Shown here: one piece after another, positions 28,487-39,832 of the stretch
How positions within the stretch are numbered: the first letter of the stretch is position 1
Layout of the letters: each line of letters begins with the position of its first letter
Assembly (NCBI GenBank): GCA_905250025.1
Contig: CAJNOJ010000041.1
Span: 434,001 to 498,000, forward strand
Direction: 5' to 3'
DNA length: 64,000 nucleotides
DNA from: Adineta ricciae
Taxonomy: Eukaryota > Rotifera > Eurotatoria > Adinetida > Adinetidae
Notes under the pieces: model-generated
Databases searched by the model: none
What the model was told of the DNA's origin: nothing
What the model saw: only the letters and a program-made list of their open reading frames with translations
Made by a program: the position numbers and the translations under genes

Positions 28487-30396
28487 ATGTTGAAAGTAAG
28501 ACTATCGGTTATAGTTTTCGAAACGGAAAACACAAAGCTGATTTTCATTTTCTCGTTAAGATTAAACATTTCTGTCCGACGAAGTCGACAATCTGCTTAT
28601 GTCGAAGAATTCAATTCTTCCCAACAGCAATTTCTCATGTATCTACTACTTCCATTCCGAATCCAAACGGAAATCAAAAGCAAGAAACGCGTCCAGATTA
28701 CCCGTTTCTTGATACAAAGTTTAATCAGTATCAAATCGCGTATCGCTATCGACATACCATCGAACTTCTTCGCGGTTATTTTGTCTATCGCTTATTCTCA
28801 ATTAATTTCCTTGTTAATAATCAAAACAAGGTAAATATCTTCTTCTGAAGTTAGTTAATGTGAAGATTATTCGTATTCAGATTGCCTACTGGGGTCGTCG
28901 AATTTTAGGCGAGAAAGTTTTTCACAAGGTTTTGAAATTAACTGCCTTCGGCCATTTTGTTGGTGGCGAAAGTCCACAAGAAATTATTCCGGTTATAAAT
29001 AGATTACAAAAATATCACGTTCATCCAATCCTAGATTACAGTGTAGAAAGCGATGATACCAATTCTACAGCATCGTATGTGTTCTGAAAGCGTTCTTCCT
29101 TTGAAGAAAATTGTTCATTTAGGTCGGATCACGTTCAACGTATGCACGATGATAACACTGCGAAGTTTATTGAATGTATTAAGACTTCGCATGATATATG
29201 TGGTGCGAACAATCTGATTGCAATTAAAGTTACTGCGTTGATACGGCCGAGTGTATTAAAAAAATTGAATACAGTGCTGCAATCAATAAACAATCGAGAA
29301 GTGCTACCGGCGTTATTTGAAATCATTAATCAGGATGAAACTAGTGGAAAAACAGTCACACGTTTGCAACAATCTCTTCAATTGCAGAATACAACAGATC
29401 AAGTATCTAAACAAAGAGTTTTTTGTATATAAAACTCGAACAAAACTTGTCTTTTAGAAGGAAATTTCCTCGAGTGTTAGATTCACAACGGATGAACTGA
29501 AAGAAATCTATCAACTTCTATTACGACTGAACAAAATCGCTCAAGTAACGAACGAACTATTCTCGTGAGAAAATACTTTGAATAACGATTGTTCATTCAG
29601 GCATGTGCACAGTACAAAATTTCCATTATGGTCGATGCCGAACAAACATACTTTCAAAACGCGATAAACTATCTTGCTACTGAATTACAACGATATTACA
29701 ATAAGAACAATATTCCTTTTATCTACGGAACTTATCAGTGTTACTTAAAAGTAAGTTTAGTAACGAGTAAAAGACATTCACGGATGAAGTTTTCTTTTTT
29801 CTAGGAAACACTGATTTGTTTAAAACGTGATCTTGCTCTCGCGGAAAAGTATAATTATATCTTTGCCGCCAAACTTGTTCGCGGTGCGTATATGGAGCAA
29901 GAGCGTCGTTTAGCCCGAGAAAACAGTTATGAAGATCCGATAAATGCTAATTTTGAGACAACAACACAGATGTATCATGTGTGTTTCGACGAAGTCATGA
30001 AAAGTACAGTTAAGCGTTCGCCAAACCAAGTTCGAGTCATGGTTGCTTCACACAACGAAGACACCATTCGTTATGCTATCACAAAGTAGGTCAAAGGTTA
30101 CTATTTGCATTCTTTATTGACATGACTGATTTAGAATGAAAGATTATGATATTCGTCGTGGTTCATCAATTGTTTCGTTTGCATCACTTTATGGCATGAG
30201 TGATTATGTCGCATTTGCTTTAGCAAATTCGGGATATAAGACATACAAATATTTACCTTATGGACCAATTGAAGCTTTGCAACCCTACTTATTTCGGCGT
30301 GCCCAGGAGAATCGTGCGATCTTTCAAAAAGCGGATAAAGATCGTCGTTTTCATCTTCAAGCATTCAAGGATCGAATCTTCAAATCCACTAATTAA
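28487..30396 (+). CDS. PRODH: Proline dehydrogenase, mitochondrial (tandem copy A)
   Basis: Eight exons, 28487-28495, 28561-28830, 28881-29074, 29123-29402, 29458-29544, 29601-29750, 29805-30085 and 30135-30396, give 510 residues. The basic leader ([19 protein letters not shown]) looks like a mitochondrial presequence. The PRODH barrel motifs are intact: [62 protein letters not shown], and [18 protein letters not shown] near the C-terminus. The FAD enzyme oxidises proline to pyrroline-5-carboxylate at the inner mitochondrial membrane. A 9-nt first coding exon is inferred, since it gives the only in-phase ATG with a leader. The paralog follows 470 bp downstream in the same orientation. Confidence 0.92.
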
Positions 30397-30471
30397 CTAC
30401 TTCAGTCCTTTTTGCATCATCTCACCTATACAAATCATGTAAATGTACTTTGTAACTTCTTGACACATTTC

Positions 30472-30477
30472 AATAAA
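30472..30477 (+). terminator. Polyadenylation signal of PRODH copy A
   Basis: AATAAA 75 bp after the stop. The remaining spacer to 30866 is AT-rich and empty. Confidence 0.6.
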
Positions 30478-30866
30478 AAAAACCGTTATAAATCCTTCCA
30501 CACTAGAATCATACGTCTCGCATTAACCCTTTGTTGGCAGACGTGGTATATATACTACTTCGAATGTTTTCTCAAAGTTGAGGAATAACGTATATTTCAA
30601 GTCAATCAGAAATGAATGAGAACAGTCTGTCGGGTACATTTTCTGCATTGATAGAGTAATTATTTGTTTAAAAATTTATCATATTCTAAAATACTTTTGT
30701 TGATGGTTTTGTGATAGAATAAACATCTGTTTTCACTATATTAAAACGCTTAACTTTAACAAAAACAAAACGCCAACCAAGAGTTAAGCTGGCCGATGAT
30801 AAGATAATTCGTGTTTTTGTTTATTTATAAAGAACGGAAGAAAAGAATGAAATTGCTAGTACGAAA

Positions 30867-32645
30867 ATGCTATCGAAACTGATTAGACGAAATCAATCCT
30901 CTTCAGTTGTTTTTATCCAACAATGTATGCGTTCATCGGTGTTGAATCCATCCAGAACCAACGATGAAATTCGGTTTGATTCCATTACGACAGCGTATGG
31001 ATATAAGTCGAAATATGAATTATATCGCGGTTGGGCGGTTTTCAAACTCTGCTCGTATACATCGCTTGTTAATCGTCTTACTCAGTTATTGAATATCTCG
31101 CGTACAATTCTCGGCCGATCTGTGTTCGAATCGATTATGCGTTCTACTCTCTATGGGCATTTTGTTGCCGGAACAGATAAGTCCGAATTAAAACCAATTG
31201 TGGAAAGATTAAGTCAGCATGGTGTTAAATTAATCCTCGATTATTCCATGGAATCGGATGTGGCAACTGATCATCTGTAGGAATTTTCAACAAAGCAATC
31301 TCGAACTCTGATTTGATCGTTACATTTTAGAGTGACCACGGCCCAATCGAACCATAGTATCTACGATGAAAACTTGCTAAAATCCTTGAAAAATGTGCAA
31401 ACAGCATCGGAATTATCAGGCTCATCAGCCATTACTGCGATTAAATTTACCGCATTCATTTCACCAGATGTCCTTCAGAAATTAAATCAAGCTGTTGAAC
31501 AACATCCCTCCGATCAACAGTCTCTATTCGAACTGGCATCGAAATCTTCGCTTGTAAGGAAGATATTTGATCTTGTACTACAAAAGATTTTGTTTGCAAT
31601 AGATAAGCAAACATGAATTGATCGAAATAGAACATTTCATACAACGAATAAATCGTATTGTGCAAGTAAAGCATTCTCCATTTGTCTGAAATATTCTCAA
31701 AGAATCTCTGTCTAGGAAGTGAAACAGCATCAAGGAAGAGTATTTATCGATGCCGAACAATCCTATTTTCAAACAGCTATTCATAAATTAGTCTTGGAAC
31801 TACAAGAATTATACAATCGAGACCGTATAATTGTCTACAATACCTATCAGTGTTATCGAAAGGTGAAAGTTTCATCTTAATCGATTTAGACATGTGTATT
31901 TCTCTTCTCCTTCAGATAACACTTAAAACAATCCAAAATGATTTAGCACGAGCGAAAACGAAGGGGTTTTCGATTGGATTCAAACTCGTTCGAGGTGCTT
32001 ACATGGATCAAGTACGTGTATTGTTTACTCGATATTTAACCTTTTCCCTATCTTTTAATCAACCAACATACGAAAGAAATGTACGTATCTTGACTTTTAG
32101 GAACGAAAACGAGCAGTAGAACTGAATACGAACGATCCGATTCATCCAAATTTTGCCGCAACAACTCAGTGCTATCATCAAGCATTTAAAGAAATCCTTA
32201 AGGATGCAAAAAATCATCCTAATCAATTTCATGTTTTCGTTGCCAGTCACAATGAAGACACGGTGAAATTCGCTCTTCGAACGTAGATTCTGTCGTTTTT
32301 GTATTCCATAACACCAAATCAATCGATTTGATGCCTTTTAGCATGGATGAAATGAATGTGAAACGTAATGATGGTCTCGTTGCATTTGCCACCCTCTTCG
32401 GCATGTGTGATTATCTTACATTTCCACTCGGTATGATCTGTCTTGCCCGTAAAAATTAATTTGATTCATATTTTCATTTGTACATAGCTGCTGTTGGCTA
32501 TGATGCTTATAAACTGGCACCATATGGACCCATTGACCGTCTTCTACCGTATTTAACACGTCGAGCACAAGAGAATCGAGCAATATTTGCTAAAGCTGAA
32601 AAAGATCGTCAATTACATTATAAAGCATTGAGAGAGAGAAATTGA
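30867..32645 (+). CDS. PRODH: Proline dehydrogenase, mitochondrial (tandem copy B)
   Basis: Eight exons, 30867-31276, 31331-31553, 31603-31665, 31716-31862, 31916-32011, 32101-32282, 32342-32430 and 32488-32645, give 455 residues, shorter than copy A. The leader is basic (MLSKLIRRNQSS). Motifs are kept: [64 protein letters not shown] and YGPIDRLLPYLTRRAQEN. Four introns are shared with copy A at the same place and phase. Copy B has extra introns inside YMDQ|ERK and after FPL, and lacks one present in A, so the duplication is old. AATAAA lies at 32711-32716. Confidence 0.92.
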
Positions 32646-32710
32646 ACGTTTTCCTTGCAGAATTTACGTCTTATTGTATCGATTTAGTAGCAAAGTAGAA
32701 CACATATATC

Positions 32711-32716
32711 AATAAA
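32711..32716 (+). terminator. Polyadenylation signal of PRODH copy B
   Basis: AATAAA 66 bp after the stop, in a 360-bp convergent spacer that otherwise holds only AT-rich and GAGA-like sequence (about 32944-32956). Confidence 0.6.
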
Positions 32717-33004
32717 AATTGCACCAGTAAGGTTCTTCCGACTTTAATCATATCTGTACGCCTGTTATTTGTATGCAAAAACGTCATCTTCATTGGTTTA
32801 ATCTATTCAATACGATGTTATTTTTATTATAGTTAGTTACAATAGGTTCATCTTACCAAAAAAAGGACCAAATAGAAATATATAAAGGAGAAACGAACAC
32901 TGTTCAAGAGTGGTAAATGTATAAAGACTAGCTAACGAAAACTGAGGGAGAGAGAGAATATACAAGGTCAATTGTAGAGAGATAAACATATTGAAAGAGA
33001 TATT

Positions 33005-34299
33005 TTATTGTTCATCTGAAACATAGCTCACTTTGTCCACCGGTGGATCTTGTGGAACAACTAGAAGGAAGTCAAAATCAGTTGATATCTATACTTTGAA
33101 GGGTTTCTTACTTGAATAGTTATCTTCTAATCGAATGGCTCCAGACGGTTTTCTTGTTCGAGTTTGTTCTTTTCGAAATTTCTTATAATACAGAACGACG
33201 AGAATGACGATACCTGTGAGAACAACAAAACTGGCAATAGGTATAATAATAGCAAGTATTCGTTTCGTTGTTGACGAATAAACAGATCGACGTGGAAAAC
33301 GTTGATCATTCATATAGTGATTATCACTGAACGCCCCGCGTTGATATTGACTGAATTCTCTACAATGAAAACAGAGTTCTTTCTTATCTTCAAGGAGAAT
33401 TAGACATATCAGTGAATACGAACTGAGCATTACAACAATATTGATAATTGGCCAAACCACAGCAGAATTGATCAAGTTGATTCATGCCTGTACTTGCTGG
33501 TAATGGACATGGAAATCGACCGTATACATATCCATCGAAATTGTCATGATTGTAACAAACTGAGCCACGTCCTTCGCGATCTATTTAAGTAATTAGAATG
33601 TCATGTATAATAAATCAAACAGTCTTACTTTCATTTAGAGCAAAATTGAAAGCCTTTTCACCTTTACTAGCGTATTGTCTGGCTATTTTAGCGAGAAATT
33701 GCTGTCCGCCATCGTGCCGTATTTGAGCAGTATTAGCTACAGCTCTATTTTCAAGAATGAATACAGAAGATCAAAAGCATCGTATATGAAATTACTTGTT
33801 AGGTGCCGCTTGTTTTTCTGCCGCTAGTTTATTCTTATCCAATTCACCATTTTGATTTGATACCCAATTGACATAACTAGTCCCAAACCATCCTGCTGGT
33901 TTGGCACCTGTGAATGTCGGAGGTTGAAATCCGGGACTACTATAGAATCCACGACCACGAATCACTTCGGTTTGCTGCTGTTGCGTTTGAGGAATAATTT
34001 GTCCTTGACTGATTTGTTGGTTTGTTAAGACAGTGTTCGGATTATTCGGCGGATTGTACGGAATGTTATTAAATTGTACAGGTCCTTGAGAGTTCTGCGA
34101 CGGCGGTGACGCGGGAACATTTGCAATACGATTTGTACCATCAACGATTTGGCGACGATGACGGGCAGCATGGACTGAAAGTTATTTACGACCGAAGATA
34201 AACGATATTCTGCTGATAAGTCAAATAATACTTACTAAAAGTAGAACAGACGATTATTTGTAAGAGAAATATCAGTGAAACATTGAAGCTGATAGTCAT
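33005..34299 (-). CDS. Shisa-like single-pass membrane protein
   Basis: Six minus-strand exons, 34236-34299, 33796-34174, 33629-33744, 33424-33580, 33112-33359 and 33005-33060, give 339 residues. An N-terminal signal peptide (MTISFNVSLIFLLQIIVCS) is followed by a long Pro/Gln/Asn-rich ectodomain. Then comes a cysteine cluster with the Shisa-type pattern (SVCYNHDNF, FPCPLP, FCCG, YQYCC). A single membrane helix (ILAIIIPIASFVVLTGIVIL) is followed by a basic juxtamembrane and short cytoplasmic tail with VPQDPP. Shisa proteins modulate Wnt/FGF receptor maturation or AMPA receptors, and tail PPxY or PP motifs bind adaptors; the role here is inferred. The exon 4 donor is placed at GTTCGT, since the stronger-looking GTATTC site 5 nt away would break the frame. 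Confidence 0.75.
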
Positions 34300-35188
34300 T
34301 CTATTGAATGTTGATATTAAACTTTTTTCTCTCTTTCTTCTTACGTTTTTTTTTCTTCTTCTTGCTGTCGCTGTATATGTCGAGAGTAGTGCGCTCTGTT
34401 CTTTCTCCTTTCTATACATTACAACTTTTTTTTTTCTTCTTCGGAAGACCATGACCTTTTCTTATGTGATACAACTTCTATTCCTTCGTTCAGTTTCCTA
34501 CCTTCAGTAATGTATAGCGCTTTCGTTTGTCATTACTTCACCTAGTTCTTCCTTCCTATACTGCCATGATTACCTCTCTCTTCTCGTCAATTCTTTGTGT
34601 TATACATAATTTTTTTTCAACGATCATACTTCGACATCCACGTATTGTTTAGAGGCCATACAGAGCTCTTTTCTCTTCTCTTTAATTTGTTGCATACAGA
34701 CGTAATCAAACGTTGAACATTCAAGTTGATGCATCGTTTTTCGAACGCATATTTGAGTTAATAATATATTTGTAATAGCATGAGTACGTGTACATAAAGA
34801 AAGACTCACTAAACTCAATAGTGTATAAAGAGAAAAAAAAATGTCCTATTTTGATTGAAATTTCGATATGAATTTATATGAAAAGACAATATTACATCAT
34901 ACGATGTATAATTGTACAAGAGAATTTATTGCATTGTTGTTTTGATATCGGCAAACAGGATTTGATAACGTAGATTAGATGCATTGGCTCTTTTGTTATT
35001 TATTATCGTAACTTTAAAAAAGTCTATTTACAAAGTTTTTGTTGAAGTCATTTTCTAACGAAAAAAATTGTATAATTTCATGAGAAACAAGGAAAAGAGA
35101 AGTAACATTTGATGTTAAACATCATGATAACAAGAATAAGAACAAACGAAATCGAATACGGATAATTCGAGCAATGAATTCCTTGTTT
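34300..35188. other. Intergenic between Shisa-like gene start and SENP gene end
   Basis: About 890 bp, with T/C-rich tracts near 34320-34450, plausibly the Shisa-like promoter. No gene supported. Confidence 0.4.
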
Positions 35189-37439
35189 CTATTCATCTTT
35201 CGTAATCACATGTTGATTAATAACATTCAAAGTTTCTTTACGTTTCATCGAACCTTTAAGATTCTTTTCACACCAATTTGTGAACGTTGTCGATTGAACA
35301 TTTACCGTCGAAGAGAGATGCGTAAAAAAACTTTCGATATATTGTAAGACGTACAAACCACAATCGGAATAGTTGCGTTGTTGAGGTACACCAGCTTCAA
35401 TCGTTGGTATTGTGTCCACATTGAATAATTTACGAGCTAATGATCCACTAGGTAGAGTTTTCTTATGATCATATTCAAGCTGAAGAAATTCACGTAATGT
35501 CGGTGCGACACGAGTTTTCGAGTCCGTGCGTAATGAATCGAAGATGATGATTGCAGGAGAGAGGGAATTGTTTTTCGGACCGACGAGTGATTCAATATTG
35601 AGCTGTAAGGGAACATCGTTGTCAGATGCGACTTCATCGGCATCTTCGAACTCGTCAATTAAGTATTGTTTACTCGCGGGTGACGAACTTCGAAGTCCAT
35701 TGGTACTACCAGTAGGGTGAATTATTCTCGATGAACGTCGCCGTTTCTTCGACTTGGATAGATCCTCTAAAGAAGAGAAAGAGTTTCAATATGTTCCGTA
35801 AGGATAAACTTCGAACCATGACTGTCGTCCTCATCGTCACTGATTAGATCGCCTTCAGTTGGAACGTTGTTGAGATTCTGGATAAGAACAATATACCAAT
35901 GTGCGTTTTGATTGATTGGTACGATAATATAAGTTTTAGCGAATAAATCAACATCACGAAGCCATCGTTTTACACGATTATACCGTCGTTCAGCTACTCT
36001 AGGAATTTTCAAAAAACAAAATAGAACTTCTCTTCGGAATGATAATTAGTAATGAACTTACGAGATGTCTGGATTATCACGTTTGTCTTTCTGTGTCAAT
36101 CGTTTGTAAAAGAATGAATTGAATAAATAAGTGCGTTGACGATCTTCATTCGATAACTTTTCATAATAAATATATCTAAAATAAAATCAAGACTCACATT
36201 CTCAATTCATTGACATGAAGAAATCCTACTGTAGATAAAAGTCGATAATATTATCATTGAGAAATTCACCCTCATTCAAACAATGCAAATCATCAGATGA
36301 AAGATCAAATCGAATAGTATTATTGTTTAATCCAACTGTTTTGGCAGTCCTAAACGAAAAATAAAGATCTTTGCTGTTCTTAAGAATAATCGATCATTAT
36401 CACGGTTGACTGACTTCACTCGAATGACTGTCTATTTGTATCTCATCAATCATGGATGGAAAAGAAAATGACATACAAATCGTTTGTATTGAGTACAAAT
36501 GGTGTTTTCTTCGGTGTTGGTGCTGAGGCTTTTGAGAAGCGCGTGAGGTTATACAATTCGTCAGCTCGTGTACCACTGATACAGTAGATGTCCTATTATG
36601 AACAATATCACATGAAGTTTATGTAAGAAAAACAAATGAAAGATTGGATTTACCGTTTTTGGAGATTTTGTCTTGAGAAAATGATAAATTGTAGGTAAAT
36701 GAATTCTCTGCATATCGGATGTTAATGGTTTCAGACAAAAAATAATATGGCGTCGTTTTTCATCTAGAAGCATGAGTAAAATAAAAATTTGACGACGACA
36801 TTGATTTGATGAACCTTTAGAAATCGGATTAAATCCTCGTCCGTGTTCATCTGATGTTGGAATTTTTTGATCGAAGAGTATAGCGAATTCATTGCGAACA
36901 TGAATAAAGGCAACTGGAATACGAGATTCGAAGGAAAAATAAAACTTCATCACATCCGTGTATGCTAATTTGATATTCAAATTATCCATGAAACCACCTA
37001 GAGAAGAAATTCAACAATAAAATGTTGATGATCATGATTTTCATGCCTGTTAATTTCATTTCGAATTCTGTTTCTTTCATCATGATAATTTCAGATTCAA
37101 CATTGAACTGAACGAGACCAAAATAAACACTTGAACAACGGATTTCAAATGGTTTTTTATAGATGTCGGAATATTTCATTGGTAATGGAGAAACATAAAT
37201 AATATCGTTCTCGTGAATAGCCCAATTCGATGCATTATTTGAAGAATTATTAACAATCGTTAAGCTTTCTTTTTGTTTAATAGGAGTCGTACGAGATTTG
37301 CTATTCACATGGTTATTATTATCATCATCATCGTCGTCGTCACTTAGACATATGACTAAAAATAACCAAAATAATATATGAGAAAAGAAATTCTATAGAA
37401 ATCAGTACTTTCTGTAGGTAGTTTTGTTTTTTTCGCCAT
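35189..37439 (-). CDS. SUMO-specific protease, SENP6/SENP7-like (C48 peptidase)
   Basis: Eight minus-strand exons, 37409-37439, 37047-37355, 36654-36997, 36477-36592, 36230-36349, 36062-36175, 35817-35998 and 35189-35766, give 597 residues. Near the N-terminus [11 protein letters not shown] is a typical SUMO-interaction motif. The catalytic domain starts at [17 protein letters not shown]. The triad is visible as His in NAHWYIV, Asp in IIIFDSL and Cys in [10 protein letters not shown], with the oxyanion Gln in VPQQRN. A charged, Ser-rich insert of about 80 residues splits His from Asp, as in SENP6/7, which trim poly-SUMO chains in the nucleus. The intron between exons 2 and 3 appears to be GC-AG (CAG|GCATGA). 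One intron (36350-36476, 127 nt) is longer than its neighbours. Confidence 0.88.
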
Positions 37440-38242
37440 TGGATGGACTGACTACAAAAACAGGTTCATAACTGTTTATTGTTAAAGAACTAAAATATAC
37501 AAGAATGAGATGTAGATAGCATGGAAAGGAATGTGAGAAAACTTACAGGAGAAGATGTTAGGTTTATCTATGAAAAATATTGTCTCGAACGAAATGCAAA
37601 TATGTAATAGTAATCATATCTCTGAGCAAAATATTCGTTTTTAATCAAGAAATCAAATAAAAATAAATAAAGACATACTTCTTCTTTCAGATCATATGTG
37701 TGATATCTAATTTAGTCGGATTTTATTGGTTCATAGATATATCAATAGATGACGTGCATTGTACAAATGCAGCGTTGACGAGATGAAGAGAAAACGAAAA
37801 ATCATGTTTGAACTGATGTCCTCATTGTTTTCTAGGACGTTCATTGAACTCATTAACAATTGAATGAACACTTGAATCATAAAAAATGTTCGATAGAGAT
37901 GATAACGATGAGATTTTTAAGAACAATTAAGAGACATATATGTCAGTTTGCTACTATATTTAGAAGGAAAGATTTTTTTTCTCTATAGAATACGTATTCT
38001 TAACATTTCTTTGATTTTGAATATTTAATGTAGGAGGATATGTCAAAGAAAGTTCTCTTTATTCAGCAGCTTTAGTTTGATGTGCATTCTATGATGACGA
38101 GTAAAAGAACTTTTAGTTTCTTTAAATCTTATTTGTCGAACATCACCTGCTACTTGAAGGCACGGCTGGCTCCATTTCCGTGATGATATCTCTCTCGTTC
38201 TCTTGTCGTATATTACCATTTGCAAAATTTTCTGATTAAGAA
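37440..38242. other. Divergent intergenic region
   Basis: About 800 bp between the diverging SENP and 7TM receptor starts. AT-rich; no coding signal, and no specific promoter element is convincing. Confidence 0.4.
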
Positions 38243-39289
38243 ATGTCAAACACTACCACACCTTCATTAAGTATAACTCTCTCCGCTGTACAATTTCGAA
38301 TGTCTACAATTTTCATGCCGATGTTTCTCGTTTTCGGCAGCGGTGGAAATATTCTCAATGCGTGCATACTCTTGCAAAAAACATTCCGTACGAGTAGTTG
38401 TTGTATGTATATGATCACTGCTTATATTCTTCATACAGTGGTTCTTTGTTTTGCATTATCAACAACACTCTATTCACTTTCGCATACAGATCCGTTAACA
38501 TATAGTGAACCATATTGTAAAATTCGTCAGTATCTTATCTCTGCTATATTCACCATGGCGCGTTGCTGCATCGGAATGGCATGTGTAGATCGCTATGCAA
38601 TTTCATCACCGAATGTCAGTACTCGTGCTTTCGGCAGACCACGAGTAGCTCTCTATGTCATTTGTTTTATTGTGATTATCTGGTCTATCTTACCAATTCA
38701 TTTAATTATATTTAACACGATTCAAAATAATCGATGCGTTATGTCTGGATGGTATCCTTACTTCTTTGCTGCGTATGCTATAATCATCGCTGCAATCATT
38801 CCACCGAGTATGATGATTACTTTCAGTATACTGGCTGCAAAAAACATTCAACAAATGCGCCAAAGAGTTCAACCAACAGTTGGCAATGTAAACACCAGTC
38901 AATTAACAACGAATTCAAATCTTGGTGTGCGTCTTAAACAATATGATTATCAATTATTGCGAATGTTAGTTGTCGATGTTACTATTTACTGTATATCGGC
39001 AGTACCATCACCAATTTATTATATTTATGCAGCAATAACGTTAAAAGCAACAAAGAGTTCTGACCAAGTTGCTTGGCAAAACTTTTTCAGTTATCTAGCT
39101 TATCAATTTCTCTTATATATCGCAGCATCAACAAGCTTCTATACGAATCTTCTCGTTTCGAAAGCGTTCCGAGACGAGTTTCGTATATTTATCAACCGGT
39201 GCACCAGATATCGAATACAACCCACTACGACGACAAGAAGTCAGGTACACAATAATCCAACCCTGCTAATCAGTCGTATTAATCTCTGA
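38243..39289 (+). CDS. Orphan rhodopsin-class 7TM receptor
   Basis: Intronless gene of 348 residues. An N-glycosylation site (NTT) precedes seven hydrophobic helices at about residues 22-44, 55-78, 95-116, 134-155, 170-196, 230-255 and 275-300. Class A marks include GNILN in helix 1, an extracellular Cys (EPYCKI) for the disulfide, and CVDRYAIS (DRY) at the end of helix 3. The usual NPxxY of helix 7 is replaced by SFYTNLL, as in many rotifer expansion receptors that resemble FMRFamide or neuropeptide receptors. The ligand is unknown. Single-exon structure stands out among intron-dense neighbours and is typical of retro-derived or tandemly expanded receptor families. Confidence 0.85.
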   Translation: MSNTTTPSLSITLSAVQFRMSTIFMPMFLVFGSGGNILNACILLQKTFRTSSCCMYMITAYILHTVVLCFALSTTLYSLSHTDPLTYSEPYCKIRQYLISAIFTMARCCIGMACVDRYAISSPNVSTRAFGRPRVALYVICFIVIIWSILPIHLIIFNTIQNNRCVMSGWYPYFFAAYAIIIAAIIPPSMMITFSILAAKNIQQMRQRVQPTVGNVNTSQLTTNSNLGVRLKQYDYQLLRMLVVDVTIYCISAVPSPIYYIYAAITLKATKSSDQVAWQNFFSYLAYQFLLYIAASTSFYTNLLVSKAFRDEFRIFINRCTRYRIQPTTTTRSQVHNNPTLLISRINL

Positions 39290-39832
39290 ACAGATGCTGA
39301 AAGCGCCTTTATTTTCTCATAACTTATCTTCATTTTCTGAAAAGTAACTGTAGCTATGACTTTACTTCAGTATTGTTTCCTTCATAAAGTGAAGTAGAGA
39401 TGGGTAATATACTGTATAGAGAAGCTGATGTTCTGATGAAGTAATTTAATAAATGTCAGTACGAAAATAGCCTCTTTGTCACCGAAGGCGGTCACAACAG
39501 CAAATGAGATGGCATTTTCAAAGAAAGTACATTACACCAGCTTAGGTACATAATTCGTATTTCACAGTATTAAATTCTAAACGTAGCCTATAAACGTCAG
39601 AGCTCAACGGATTAAATGTTCATACATAATGACATCTCATCAAACGGTAGCGACATCTTATGTTTGTTGCAAAAAAGGTGTGGTCATAGTAGCCAAGTCA
39701 TTGATGGTGTATGAAATGAAAATATCGATGAAATACCTGCCAATTGTTATCGTCTTTTCATCTATTCAATCCTTGTCATATTTTTGGGCATTTATTCGTG
39801 TGACAGATATAAGATTTGTGTCAGAATAAGCT
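39290..39832. other. Intergenic, no gene seen
   Basis: Spacer downstream of the receptor. It contains receptor 3' UTR sequence but no recognised element; a frame at 39629-39829 has no support. Confidence 0.4.
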
